From an uncultured Lactobacillus sp. (GTDB lineage: Bacteria; Bacillota; Bacilli; Lactobacillales; Lactobacillaceae), in assembly GCA_946409675.1 (NCBI GenBank), contig CAMJXI010000003.1:1-28594 (forward strand): DNA of 28,594 nt, read 5' to 3'. The translations under genes and the position numbers were made by a program. Below the pieces are notes generated by a model. The model was not told the origin of the DNA. It searched no databases and saw nothing but the letters and a program-made list of their open reading frames with translations. Below, in pieces: positions 1-8,122 of this stretch. How positions within the stretch are numbered: position 1 is the first letter of the stretch; the number at the start of each line of letters is the position of its first letter.

Positions 1-776
1 GGAAAAACGATGACTACGAGCAAAAAGGCTGCAAGTTTCCGGTTCACGGACACGTCGTCTTCACTGATGTAGACTTCGGTTACGTGCCCGGAGACCTGAT
101 TTTGCACGACATTAATATTGATGCTAAACCTGGAATGAAAATTGCACTCGTTGGGGCGACCGGTGCTGGCAAAACGACCATCGCAAGCATGATCAACCGT
201 TTTTACGAGATAGACTCAGGTAAAGTTACCTTTGATGATATTGATATTAAAGATATCAACAAAAAATCCCTTCGAAGTGCGATGTCGATTGTTTTACAAG
301 AAACCCACCTTTTTAGCAGCACGATTTTGGAAAATATCCGCTTCGGTAATCCGAGCGCTTCTGACGACGAAGTTTTCCAAGCAGCCAAATTAGCCCACGC
401 CGATGAGTTCATCAAGCAGTTAAACGATGGGTTCAACACCCAAATTGACGGCGACGGATCTGATCTGTCCCAAGGTCAAAGACAGCTACTCTCAATTGCC
501 CGGGCAATGATTGCGGACGCCCCATTAATGATTTTGGATGAGGCCACTTCAAGTATCGATACCCAAACGGAACGTTTGATCCAATCGGGGATGGACAACT
601 TGCTAGCTGGTAGAACTAGTTTCGTGATTGCGCACAGACTTTCAACGGTCGCAAACGCCGACATGATTTTAGTAATCGACCAAGGAAAAATAATTGAGTC
701 CGGTTCTCATAAATATTTACTTGCCCAAAAAGGTGAGTATTATCAGTTGTACACAGGTAATAAAGAACCGACCTAA
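1..776 (+). CDS. ABC exporter half-transporter, C-terminal ATPase part (partial)
   Basis: This is the 3' end of a multidrug-type (ABCB/LmrA-like) transporter whose membrane domain lies upstream of the window. The reading frame is open from base 3, so the GTG at 84 is an internal valine codon and not a start. The visible part is a complete nucleotide-binding domain: a beta strand ending in FTDVDFGY, Walker A GATGAGKTT, a Q-loop in VLQETHLFSSTI, signature LSQGQRQLLSIARAM, Walker B LMILDEATSSID and H-loop IAHRLST. The Q-loop spacing and the closing motif KYLLAQKGEYYQLY are typical of homologous half-exporters such as YfiB/YfiC, BmrA or LmrA. Such proteins work as dimers, often with a partner encoded next door. 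The substrate cannot be read from this fragment. Confidence 0.93.
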   Translation, partial: KNDDYEQKGCKFPVHGHVVFTDVDFGYVPGDLILHDINIDAKPGMKIALVGATGAGKTTIASMINRFYEIDSGKVTFDDIDIKDINKKSLRSAMSIVLQETHLFSSTILENIRFGNPSASDDEVFQAAKLAHADEFIKQLNDGFNTQIDGDGSDLSQGQRQLLSIARAMIADAPLMILDEATSSIDTQTERLIQSGMDNLLAGRTSFVIAHRLSTVANADMILVIDQGKIIESGSHKYLLAQKGEYYQLYTGNKEPT

Positions 777-797
777 TACCGTTTAAATAACTAAATC

Positions 798-826
798 TTG
801 AAAATTCTGTCTGGATTAGCTATACT
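798..826 (+). promoter_or_regulatory. sigma-A promoter of the L,D-transpeptidase gene
   Basis: TTGAAA (798–803) and TATACT (821–826) are separated by exactly 17 bases. The predicted start of transcription is near 833, about 50 bases before the ATG at 883. Confidence 0.75.
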
Positions 827-841
827 TTAGTAAATTCAAAG

Positions 842-858
842 ATTACAAGAATGTTACA
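842..858 (-). promoter_or_regulatory. WalR-type box in the L,D-transpeptidase leader
   Basis: The plus strand reads ATTACA-agaat-GTTACA, so the minus strand reads TGTAAC-N5-TGTAAT. This matches the published WalR/YycF consensus TGTWAH-N5-TGTWAH at every position. It lies about 10–26 bases downstream of the predicted transcription start, a position that would favour repression. The same half-sites recur at 9362–9378. Confidence 0.6.
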
Positions 859-882
859 AAAACTTTTTTGCTGAGGAGTATC

Positions 883-2280
883 ATGTCACAAAAACATGCA
901 AGCAAGACCCAAATGAATCGTCGAAAAATAACAATCATCAGTTCAATCGTAGCAGCGCTAATCGTGATTTGCTACGGGGTTTTTGGTATGTATTTTCAAA
1001 GTCATTTCCTGCCAGGCACTACCGCCTATGGGGTTGAAATCAATGGTTTAACCACTACCCAAGCAACTGAAAAATTGCAAACAAAGTTGAAATCGACTGA
1101 GTTTGTTTTGAAAGATAAAAAAACAAAAATCGCATCAATCACCGGTAAAGAATTAGGAATTCAAAAAGATTTCAGCCCATTATTGAAAGAGAAGATGGAC
1201 AACCAAAATGCTTGGCTCTTCAAAACTTCTGAAACTGTGGAAGGAAATGGCAAGGGTTCCGAAACCTCATTTGATTTGAAGCAAATTACAAGTTTCGTGA
1301 ACAAGCTGTTTCCACAGATCAACACTGGCAGAACAGTTACGCAAAATGCAAAAATTGTGAATAAAGGCGGCGAGTTTACAGTCGTTCCTGAGGTGAAGGG
1401 TAACAACTTCAACCAAAAGGAAGTGAACACTTTAGTCGTAAACGCCATCCAAACTGGCGAACAAGAAATTCAGTTGGACAAGAACTACGTCAAGCCGGAA
1501 ATCACTAAAGACAGCACCAAGATTAAGAACCTAATTTCTAAAATGAACAAATTAAGCAACATGAAGGCAACCTACACGATTGCCGGTAATACTGTGACCA
1601 TTCCAAAAGCGACCTTGGCTTCTTGGCTTGTCAGCTCTGGCGACAAAGTGTTGGTTAACAGTAATTTGGTTAGTGCTTATCTCAGTGGCCTGAATAGCCA
1701 GTACGCTACTTTTGGTAGTACACGCCAATTCAAGTCAACCAAGCGCGGGACAGTTTCTGTTCCCGGTGGAATCTATGGTTGGAGCATAAATGTTTCGGCT
1801 GAAACTTCCAACCTCGTTGCTGCAATCTTGAAGGGTGATGACTTCACCAAAGAACCAACCATTCAAGGGACCGGCTATCATAAGGATGGTACGGATATCG
1901 GTAGCACCTACGTCGAAGTCGACAAGGTCAACCAACATATGTACGTCTACAAGAATGGCAGCTTGATTATCTCGACCGATGTCGTTACTGGTAAACCAGG
2001 CCAAGACACACCAATCGGTGTTTATAACGTATGGGCAAAACAACGTAATGCCACTCTTCGTGGGAACAAAGACGATGGGAGCAAGTATGCTTCACCAGTT
2101 AGTTACTGGATGCCAATCGACAACACTGGTGTTGGTTTACATGATTCACCATGGCAACCGAAATACGGTGGCGACTGGTACGTTACCCACGGTTCACACG
2201 GTTGTGTCAACACACCACCAAGTGTGATGAGCCAAGTTTATGCACAAGTAGAAATTGGAACACCGGTTATCGTGTTCTAG
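883..2280 (+). CDS. L,D-transpeptidase, YkuD domain with N-terminal peptidoglycan-binding-like domain
   Basis: The protein probably cross-links peptidoglycan stem peptides 3→3 or attaches substrates to them, outside the membrane. I place the start at ATG 883 (465 aa), with GAGGAG at 873–878; an upstream in-frame TTG at 868 precedes that ribosome site and is less likely. A basic N-terminus is followed by one membrane anchor (about residues 20–42, TIISSIVAALIVICYGVFG). Then comes a domain like the putative peptidoglycan-binding PG_4 family seen in several YkuD enzymes (GVEINGLTTTQATEKL onwards). The C-terminal YkuD catalytic domain (about 335–465) contains the motif HGSHGCVN with the catalytic cysteine at residue 441. 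The gene is monocistronic: it has its own promoter and a strong terminator. The WalR-like box in its leader suggests cell-wall homeostasis control. Confidence 0.92.
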   Translation: MSQKHASKTQMNRRKITIISSIVAALIVICYGVFGMYFQSHFLPGTTAYGVEINGLTTTQATEKLQTKLKSTEFVLKDKKTKIASITGKELGIQKDFSPLLKEKMDNQNAWLFKTSETVEGNGKGSETSFDLKQITSFVNKLFPQINTGRTVTQNAKIVNKGGEFTVVPEVKGNNFNQKEVNTLVVNAIQTGEQEIQLDKNYVKPEITKDSTKIKNLISKMNKLSNMKATYTIAGNTVTIPKATLASWLVSSGDKVLVNSNLVSAYLSGLNSQYATFGSTRQFKSTKRGTVSVPGGIYGWSINVSAETSNLVAAILKGDDFTKEPTIQGTGYHKDGTDIGSTYVEVDKVNQHMYVYKNGSLIISTDVVTGKPGQDTPIGVYNVWAKQRNATLRGNKDDGSKYASPVSYWMPIDNTGVGLHDSPWQPKYGGDWYVTHGSHGCVNTPPSVMSQVYAQVEIGTPVIVF

Positions 2281-2290
2281 CTAAAACCTA

Positions 2291-2316
2291 AGTAATCCTC
2301 ACGGATTACTTTTTTT
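2291..2316 (+). terminator. Rho-independent terminator after the L,D-transpeptidase gene
   Basis: The perfect 8-bp stem AGTAATCC/GGATTACT (2291–2298 with 2303–2310) has a TCAC loop and is followed by six T residues. Confidence 0.85.
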
Positions 2317-2360
2317 GTTGGATAGTTTATGACTATCTTAAAAAAATTCAGTGGAATATC

Positions 2361-2369
2361 TGGTAAAAT
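2361..2369 (+). promoter_or_regulatory. Candidate extended −10 promoter for the vanR-like operon
   Basis: TGGTAAAAT is an extended −10 element 57 bases before the response-regulator start; no good −35 is visible. A second −10 match, TATAAT at 2388–2393, also lacks a −35. One of the two probably serves the operon. Confidence 0.4.
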
Positions 2370-2425
2370 GTACCTAATAGTAGTTTTTATAATGATGGTA
2401 GTGTCTAGATAAGGCGAGGAAAAAC

Positions 2426-3112
2426 ATGAAAATTTTAGTTGTCGATGATGATAAAGAAATTGTGGAACTTTTAAGTATTTATTTGAACAACGAGGGCTAC
2501 GAACCTGTGACAGCTTATTCTGGTAAAGAGGCTATCACTAAACTGGCAACCAACTCAGACATTGGCTTGATGATTTTGGATATCATGATGCCTAACATGA
2601 CCGGGATTGAAGTAATCAAGGAAGTCCGCAAAGACTCCGAGATTCCAATCATCGTTGTTTCTGCAAAAACCGGAGACATGGACAAAATTCAAGGCTTGAT
2701 TACTGGTGCCGATGATTACGTGGTTAAACCATTTAACCCACTTGAAGTGATGGCACGCGTTAAATCACTGCTTCGTCGGACTTCCCAAACTGTGACTAAT
2801 GACGAACCTGATGTCCTTGAAATCGGTCCGCTTGTGATCAACCGTGATTCCCACGAAGTGAAGACTCTGACCGGAAGCAAGATTCAATTGACTGCGCTCG
2901 AATTTGGCATTCTTTATTTGCTTGCGAGTCATCCAAACCGAGTGTTTAGTGCAGACGATATTTTCGAACGCGTTTGGCAGCAAGAAAGTGTTGTTTCAGC
3001 TAAGACGGTCATGGTCCACGTGAGCCATTTGCGGGACAAGATTGAAGAAGCAACCGAAGGTGAGAAAGTTATCGAAACCGTTTGGGGCGTTGGGTACAAA
3101 GTGGAGATTTAG
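2426..3112 (+). CDS. OmpR/VanR-like response regulator
   Basis: This is a 228-aa two-component response regulator. The receiver domain (about residues 1–115) has the acidic cluster DDD at 7–9, the phospho-acceptor Asp52 in MILDIMMP and the conserved Lys101 in VVKPFNP. The C-terminal winged-helix DNA-binding domain (about 130–228) has the OmpR-type ending VIETVWGVGYKVE. ATG 2426 follows AGGCGAGG at 2412–2419. The kinase gene starts three bases after the stop codon, so the two are surely co-transcribed. Similarity in layout to VanR/VanS is at family level only. No vanH/A/X genes are present, and the downstream D,D-carboxypeptidase suggests a role in sensing or adjusting the cell wall, not glycopeptide resistance. 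Confidence 0.93.
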   Translation: MKILVVDDDKEIVELLSIYLNNEGYEPVTAYSGKEAITKLATNSDIGLMILDIMMPNMTGIEVIKEVRKDSEIPIIVVSAKTGDMDKIQGLITGADDYVVKPFNPLEVMARVKSLLRRTSQTVTNDEPDVLEIGPLVINRDSHEVKTLTGSKIQLTALEFGILYLLASHPNRVFSADDIFERVWQQESVVSAKTVMVHVSHLRDKIEEATEGEKVIETVWGVGYKVEI

Positions 3113-3115
3113 CCT

Positions 3116-4297
3116 TTGAACAAAAAAAGAAAAGTAAAACTGACCGGTAAGGAAAAAAGTGAATTACTCGGTGAGGGTGTAGTAACGATTGTCTTGTTAC
3201 TACTTTTGAATTTATCACTCGTGATTTTGTTAAACCTCGCGTTATTGCAAAATCAGGATTTAATTGACGGAATTTGGATTATCAAACAAGCAATTTCCAT
3301 AAGCAGCAACTGGAACCTCTACAGTTGGCAGAATATCTTCATTGGCTTCATGGCAGTTGTTGATTTTATTGTGCTCTATTGGCGCTTGATTCGGCGTTAC
3401 CACCAGATGCAAATGCGTCACGTAATCACGGAGTTGCATTACATCGCGGAAGGTAATTTCGACCACCGGATCGATTTTTATGTGAAAACAGACCTGCAAA
3501 AGGTGATCGACAGTATCAACTCTTTGGTTGATAGTACTGTTAAGGCCATGCAAGAAGAGCGGCAAATCGAACAAAGTAAGGACGACTTGGTTACCAATGT
3601 GTCCCACGATATTCGCACACCATTAACTTCGATTATCGGTTACCTCGGACTTTTGCATTCCGGGAGCGTGAAATCAGAGGAAGACGCCAGAAAGTACATC
3701 AATATCGCTTACGTGAAGGCCAACCAAATGAAGGCCCTAGCTGATGACTTGTTCGAGTACACGACGGTGCGCCAGGGGCCAACCAAGTTAGCTTTGGCTC
3801 CATTACATCTGAATTCGATGCTCGAGCAATTAGCGGCTAGTTTTGAACTGGAAGCCGAAAAGAAGAACGTTACGATCACTGCGACAGTTACCCCAAAAGA
3901 ATTGACGATTGATGCAGACGCAGAGCAACTGGGACGGGTCTTCAACAACTTGTTAAGTAATGCCTTGAAATACGGTAAGGGTGCGACCGAGATTAATTTG
4001 ATTGCTCGCAAAACCGGGACGAATGAAGTCGAAATTGTGGTTGCCAATAATGGCCAGAAGATTGAGTCATCTGCCGTCAACAAGGTCTTTGAACGGTTCT
4101 ATCGGGTGGAAACCTCGCGTTCTGTTGAGACGGGCGGTACCGGACTGGGACTAGCCATCACCAAGGGCATCGTGGAATCTCATCAAGGGAATATCCATGT
4201 GACCTCAGACGATGATATGACACGCTTTATTATCCATCTGCCAATCAAACAAAATGAATCCGAAAAGGTTGAAAAACATAGTGAAAAGAATCGTTAG
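3116..4297 (+). CDS. VanS-like sensor histidine kinase
   Basis: This 393-aa membrane kinase is the partner of the preceding regulator. It starts with TTG at 3116, with GTGGAG at 3101–3106. Two membrane helices (about residues 17–42 and 65–92) flank a short extracellular loop of about 25 residues. A HAMP-like linker follows (about 93–150, including ITELHYIAEGNFDHRI). The HisKA domain has the phospho-acceptor His164 in VSHDIRTPLTS. The ATPase domain carries the N-box FNNLLSNALKYG, a somewhat degenerate G1 box (ANNG where DNG is common), the F-box FERFYR and the G2 box GGTGLGLAITKG. The very small sensor loop suggests intramembrane or surface sensing. The 3' end overlaps a small reading frame by 17 bases. 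Confidence 0.92.
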   Translation: MNKKRKVKLTGKEKSELLGEGVVTIVLLLLLNLSLVILLNLALLQNQDLIDGIWIIKQAISISSNWNLYSWQNIFIGFMAVVDFIVLYWRLIRRYHQMQMRHVITELHYIAEGNFDHRIDFYVKTDLQKVIDSINSLVDSTVKAMQEERQIEQSKDDLVTNVSHDIRTPLTSIIGYLGLLHSGSVKSEEDARKYINIAYVKANQMKALADDLFEYTTVRQGPTKLALAPLHLNSMLEQLAASFELEAEKKNVTITATVTPKELTIDADAEQLGRVFNNLLSNALKYGKGATEINLIARKTGTNEVEIVVANNGQKIESSAVNKVFERFYRVETSRSVETGGTGLGLAITKGIVESHQGNIHVTSDDDMTRFIIHLPIKQNESEKVEKHSEKNR

Positions 4298-4421
4298 AAA
4301 TATAGCTTTTGTAGTGGTGGGGATTGTGGTGTTGGCGTTCTTATTGAACTTTTTTAATCGCTCCGAATATGGGTCCGATTTAGAAGACCGCATCTCCATC
4401 TTTTCGAATAACGAGAAATAA
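4281..4421 (+). CDS. Small single-pass membrane protein overlapping the kinase gene end
   Basis: A 46-codon frame begins at GTG 4281, overlaps the kinase stop by 17 bases and ends at TAA 4421. The product has a basic start (MKRIVRN), one hydrophobic segment (about residues 8–25, IAFVVVGIVVLAFLLNFF) and a charged tail (DLEDRISIFSNNEK). Topology rules predict the N-terminus in the cytoplasm and the tail outside. A possible ribosome site (AAGG) lies in the kinase 3' end at 4265–4268, about 12 bases upstream. Overlap with a sensor kinase suggests translational coupling and possibly a modulatory role. I do not recognise the family; it could be a chance frame, but the charge and hydrophobicity layout is that of a genuine small membrane protein. 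Confidence 0.6.
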   Translation: MKRIVRNIAFVVVGIVVLAFLLNFFNRSEYGSDLEDRISIFSNNEK

Positions 4422-4469
4422 TATTTAAGAACCAAAATTAAGAAATAAACAAAACGGGAGAACGAAATT

Positions 4470-5747
4470 TTGAAAAAACTGATGACAAAGATTTTATTAC
4501 TGGTGACTGTGCTAGGGACAATGTTGGGAACGGCGTTGCCGGCACAAGCAGCGACCAGTGATAATGCCATTAACGCAAGTGCTGCTTTAGCGGTTGATTT
4601 AAATACAGGTAAGATTTTATACAACCAAAACGCTAAACAAGTTTTACCAATTGCTTCAATGACGAAGATTTTAACCTTGTATTTGGTCCGCGAAGCAATC
4701 GCTGACAAGAAAATTAGCTTCTCTGATGAAGTAACAATCACCAAGAACATTTCAAAATTAAGTAAGGATCCAAACCTTTCAAACGTTCCGGTTACGACTG
4801 GTGAAAAATACACCGTCAAAGAACTTTATGAATCTGGCTGGATTTACTCCTCAAATGCCGCAGCAATGGCCTTGGCTGATAAAGTTGCCGGTTCGCAAGA
4901 CAAATTTGTCGACTTAATGCTTAAACAATTGAAAAAATGGGGTATCACTAACGCCCAAATCGTCAACGTTAGTGGCTTGAACAACAGCGATTTACCAGCT
5001 AACATGCGTGTTGCTGGTACTGACAACAAGGCCGAAAACAAGATGTCTGCTGAAGACTTAGCAGTCGTTGCTAGTCACGTCTTAAAAGAATTCCCAGAAA
5101 CACTAGAAATCACTAAAACTGTTAAAAAGACTTTTGCTAAAGGCAGAAAAGATGAATTCGTGATGACTAGTTTCAACCGGATGCTTCCTGGTCAACCAGA
5201 TGCTCTGGCCGATTTGAAAGTGGATGGCTTGAAGACCGGTACAACTACAGCTGCCGGTGAATCTTTCGTCGGTACGATCAAGCAAAATGGTTTTAGAATT
5301 GTGAACGTTGTAATGCACGCTAATGGTGCTGAAGGCGACCTAGGAAAACGTTTCAAGGCAACTGGCACGTTGATGCGCAAGGTGTACAATGAGTGGTCAC
5401 CACAAACAGCAATCAAGAAGGGTGACACTAGCCTCACTAAAGCAATCAAGCTGAAGTACGGTAAGGAAAGTTCAGTGAAACTTGAAGCAGCCAATAACGT
5501 TGTTGTCTGGAATCACAATGACCAAGTTGGTAAGACGAGTATTTCATTGAAGGCAAAAACAAAAGATGCAAATTCTGCTAAAAAAGGCGAGGCTTTTGGT
5601 GAAATCAAAGTTGCCTCTGACGGTTTGGGTTATTTGCCAGGATCAACCGGTGATGTCAATTTAGTTGCAGTTAAAACTGTGGACCAAAAGAATCTTTTTG
5701 AACGCCTAATTCAAGGAATTGGCGAGTTCTTTAGCAACTTATTTTAA
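4470..5747 (+). CDS. dacA: D-alanyl-D-alanine carboxypeptidase (PBP5/DacA type)
   Basis: This low-molecular-weight penicillin-binding protein removes the terminal D-Ala from stem pentapeptides outside the membrane. The 425-aa product starts with TTG 4470, with CGGGAG at 4455–4460; an ATG at 4482 is too far from that site. The signal peptide ends near residue 27 (LPAQA|ATSD). The three active-site motifs are present: Ser63-x-x-Lys66 (SMTK), Ser127-x-Asn129 (SSN) and Lys255-Thr-Gly (KTG). A PBP5_C-like domain follows from about 300 to 395. The C-terminus (LFERLIQGIGEFFSNLF) is an amphipathic membrane-attachment helix. It lies 172 bases behind the kinase gene with no terminator between, so it may belong to the same operon, and its activity fits a cell-wall-sensing two-component system. 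Confidence 0.95.
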   Translation: MKKLMTKILLLVTVLGTMLGTALPAQAATSDNAINASAALAVDLNTGKILYNQNAKQVLPIASMTKILTLYLVREAIADKKISFSDEVTITKNISKLSKDPNLSNVPVTTGEKYTVKELYESGWIYSSNAAAMALADKVAGSQDKFVDLMLKQLKKWGITNAQIVNVSGLNNSDLPANMRVAGTDNKAENKMSAEDLAVVASHVLKEFPETLEITKTVKKTFAKGRKDEFVMTSFNRMLPGQPDALADLKVDGLKTGTTTAAGESFVGTIKQNGFRIVNVVMHANGAEGDLGKRFKATGTLMRKVYNEWSPQTAIKKGDTSLTKAIKLKYGKESSVKLEAANNVVVWNHNDQVGKTSISLKAKTKDANSAKKGEAFGEIKVASDGLGYLPGSTGDVNLVAVKTVDQKNLFERLIQGIGEFFSNLF

Positions 5748-5748
5748 T

Positions 5749-5775
5749 TTGAAGTCCCATTAGATATGCTATAAT
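5749..5775 (+). promoter_or_regulatory. Promoter of murE
   Basis: The extended −10 TGCTATAAT (perfect TATAAT at 5770–5775) is preceded by TTGAAG at 5749–5754. The spacing of 15 bases is short, but the TG extension compensates. The ribosome site AGGAG (5797–5801) precedes ATG 5808. Confidence 0.65.
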
Positions 5776-5807
5776 ACAAGTTAATTGAGCAAATACAGGA
5801 GATTATT

Positions 5808-7352
5808 ATGGCTATTTCTTTAGATGCATGTATTTTAATTTTAAAGGAGCACCACTTGCTGAAAAGCAGTGCTATACAAGATGCTGTTCCGACACAAATG
5901 CAACAAATCAGTTATGATTCGAGAAAAGTTGATGTCGATACCCTCTTCTTTTGCAAAGGGAAAAACTTTCGGCCAACTTATTTAACAATGGCCAAAAATA
6001 GCGGCGCAATTTGTTACGTTGCTGAACAACCTTATCCAGAGGGCAAGGGGATGCACGCGTTAATCGTGCGCGATGTCCAAAAAGCAATGGCACTTTTGTC
6101 GGCAGCTTACTTCAACTTCCCCCAAGACGATTTATTCGTGGTGGCCTTCACAGGAACTAAGGGTAAGACAACTTCAAGTTACTTCTTGAAGGGTATTTTG
6201 GACCAAGCCAACAACGGCAAGACTGCGCTCTTCTCATCAGTTGACCGTGTTGTCGGGCCAAAACCCGACCAACGTTTCAAATCAGACTTAACCACTCCAG
6301 AGTCGCTGGACCTTTTCCGCGACATGCGTGCGGCAGTTGATAACGGCATGACCCACTTAGTGATGGAAGTTTCTTCGCAAGCTTATAAGAAGAATCGTGT
6401 CTTTGGTTTAACTTATGATATCGGCTTCTTCTTAAACATTACCTCTGATCACATCGGGCCAAACGAACACCCAGATTTCGAAGATTACTTGCATTCTAAA
6501 TTACAATTGATTGTTAACTCACGCAAATGTGTGATTAATGCAGAATCAGATAATTTCGCAGATATTTATGCGGCTGCAAAGACTACGACCAACCCTGATA
6601 GTATCTATCTCTTTGCGACGGAAGATTTCCGCCAACCAGAAAATGTTCAACCAATTGATGTTCGTTTCCACAGCATTGAAAACGACATGGAACAAAGTAA
6701 ATTTAACTTAGTAACAACCACACCCAGAACGAACAACCTCGGAATTGATGGTGAATACATTCTGGGTTTAATTGGTGACTTTAACGAAGTTAACGCGACT
6801 GCCGCAATTATTGCTGGTGGTTTAGCTGGTGTTCCGCAAAAAATTGCTGCTGCCGGAATTAAAGATGTTAATATTCCTGGCCGCATGCAAACATTGAAGA
6901 CGAAAGATCATGGTGAAGTTGTGGTCGATTACGCCCACAACCTTGCAAGCATGCACGCTCTTTTGTCGTTCTTGAAACGTGAATTTAACGATCCGAAAAT
7001 GATTGTGGTGTTAGGCTCACCTGGAGATAAAGGTGTTTCTAGACGCGCTGACTTCAGCCAATCATTGAATGACTTCGCTGATGTGGCTTACTTAACGACC
7101 GATGATCCGGGCTATGAGAGTCCACTTGATATCGCAAACGAAATTGATGCCGGCATCGACCACGATAAGGTTGACGTGACCATCGAGCTTGATCGTGAAA
7201 CTGCGATTAAGGCAGCGATTACTGGAAGTAAACCGGGCGAGATTGTCGTTCTTGCGGGTAAGGGTGAAGATAATGTACAAAAGGTCCGTGGGATTGATAC
7301 TCCTTATGCCTCAGATCTTGCTATTGCCCAAAAAATTATTGCAGAATTATAG
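5808..7352 (+). CDS. murE: UDP-N-acetylmuramoyl-tripeptide synthetase (MurE), probably L-lysine-adding
   Basis: This cytoplasmic Mur ligase adds the third stem-peptide residue to UDP-MurNAc-L-Ala-D-Glu. It has 514 aa. The N-terminal uridine-nucleotide domain is followed by the ATP loop GTKGKTT (residues 116–122) in the central ligase domain, then conserved PESLDLF and VMEVSSQAY motifs, and the C-terminal domain with GRMQTL, VVDYAHN and the substrate-recognition motif DDPG at 432–435. Enzymes that add meso-diaminopimelate typically show DNPR there; its absence points to lysine, although this motif is only suggestive. An aspartate racemase gene starts nine bases after the stop codon, as expected in lactobacilli whose lysine residue carries a D-Asp cross-bridge. 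The gene has its own extended −10 promoter. Confidence 0.9.
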   Translation: MAISLDACILILKEHHLLKSSAIQDAVPTQMQQISYDSRKVDVDTLFFCKGKNFRPTYLTMAKNSGAICYVAEQPYPEGKGMHALIVRDVQKAMALLSAAYFNFPQDDLFVVAFTGTKGKTTSSYFLKGILDQANNGKTALFSSVDRVVGPKPDQRFKSDLTTPESLDLFRDMRAAVDNGMTHLVMEVSSQAYKKNRVFGLTYDIGFFLNITSDHIGPNEHPDFEDYLHSKLQLIVNSRKCVINAESDNFADIYAAAKTTTNPDSIYLFATEDFRQPENVQPIDVRFHSIENDMEQSKFNLVTTTPRTNNLGIDGEYILGLIGDFNEVNATAAIIAGGLAGVPQKIAAAGIKDVNIPGRMQTLKTKDHGEVVVDYAHNLASMHALLSFLKREFNDPKMIVVLGSPGDKGVSRRADFSQSLNDFADVAYLTTDDPGYESPLDIANEIDAGIDHDKVDVTIELDRETAIKAAITGSKPGEIVVLAGKGEDNVQKVRGIDTPYASDLAIAQKIIAEL

Positions 7353-7361
7353 GTATTTTTG

Positions 7362-8108
7362 ATGAAAAAATTCTTTACAGTAATCGGTGGCATGGGTACT
7401 TTGGCTACCGAGAGCTATGTTCGTGCTATTAATCACAGATTAACAATTACTCGTGACCAAGATTACTTAGACTATATTTTGGTCAACAACGCGAGTGTGC
7501 CCGACAGAACGGGTTATATTTTGGATCACTCAAAGCCCAGTTTTTTGCCAGCGTTACTAGAAGACGTGCAACAACAAAGTCTGTTAAAACCGGAATTTAT
7601 GTTGATGGTTTGTAACACGGCACATTACTTCTACGATGAGCTAGCTGCTGCAACCGACGTTCCTCTGTTACATATGCCAAGGATTGCCGTTAATAAGTTG
7701 ATTGAAACTTATCCAAACGAGGAAAAAATTGGCTTGATTGCAACTCGTGGGACTATTGCCGATGAAATCTACAAGGATGAAGTCGAAAAAGTGGGTCGCG
7801 AGGTTGAACTTGGTGGACCTGAAATTCAACCGATGGTCGATGATTTGATTTATAATCACGTCAAACAGACCGGTAAAGTTGATGAGGAGCTGTACTACCA
7901 TATTCTTGAGTTGATGCATGATAAGTATCACGTGAATGTGATTATCTTGGGTTGTACCGAGTTGTCGCTTGCACAAGAATTGGCTCCAAATCATCCATAC
8001 AATGTAGTTGATCCGCAAAGTATTATCGCCGATGTCAGCATTGAGGTTGCTCTCAAGATTAGACAAGGTGAACCAACTGATGAAGTATTACAACCGTATC
8101 TTAAATAG
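7362..8108 (+). CDS. racD: Aspartate racemase (Asp/Glu racemase family)
   Basis: This cytoplasmic, cofactor-independent racemase interconverts L- and D-aspartate. I start it at ATG 7362 (248 aa); the TTG three bases earlier is in frame but unneeded. The family fold is visible in the N-terminal VIGGMGTLATESYV. The two catalytic cysteines are Cys84 in MVCNTAHYF and Cys198 in ILGCTELSL, each in the expected half of the pseudo-symmetric enzyme. It is coupled to murE with a nine-base gap. D-Asp made here would supply an Asl-type ligase that attaches it to stem-peptide lysine. A glutamate racemase is a possible alternative, but the murE linkage and the NTAH motif favour aspartate. A terminator overlaps the stop codon. 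Confidence 0.85.
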   Translation: MKKFFTVIGGMGTLATESYVRAINHRLTITRDQDYLDYILVNNASVPDRTGYILDHSKPSFLPALLEDVQQQSLLKPEFMLMVCNTAHYFYDELAAATDVPLLHMPRIAVNKLIETYPNEEKIGLIATRGTIADEIYKDEVEKVGREVELGGPEIQPMVDDLIYNHVKQTGKVDEELYYHILELMHDKYHVNVIILGCTELSLAQELAPNHPYNVVDPQSIIADVSIEVALKIRQGEPTDEVLQPYLK

Positions 8109-8122
8109 ATGGCGGTTTTTTT
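8092..8122 (+). terminator. Terminator overlapping the aspartate racemase stop codon
   Basis: AACCG and ATCT (8092–8096, 8098–8101) pair with AGAT and CGGTT (8107–8110, 8113–8117) around the loop TAAAT, followed by seven T residues (8116–8122). An in-frame ATG at 8109 lies inside this hairpin, which argues against it being the start of the next gene. Confidence 0.75.

Noticed and set aside
84..86. GTG 84 as the start of an ABC ATPase gene
   Set aside because: The frame is open to the window edge and the upstream residues match the normal start of the nucleotide-binding domain, so the gene is simply cut by the window.
2426..4297. Vancomycin-resistance regulatory locus
   Set aside because: Only VanR/VanS-family resemblance is present; no vanH, vanA/B or vanX genes follow.
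4205..4819. Long minus-strand open frame of about 204 codons across the kinase end and dacA start
   Set aside because: It is antisense to three well-supported genes and shows no ribosome site or recognisable domain.
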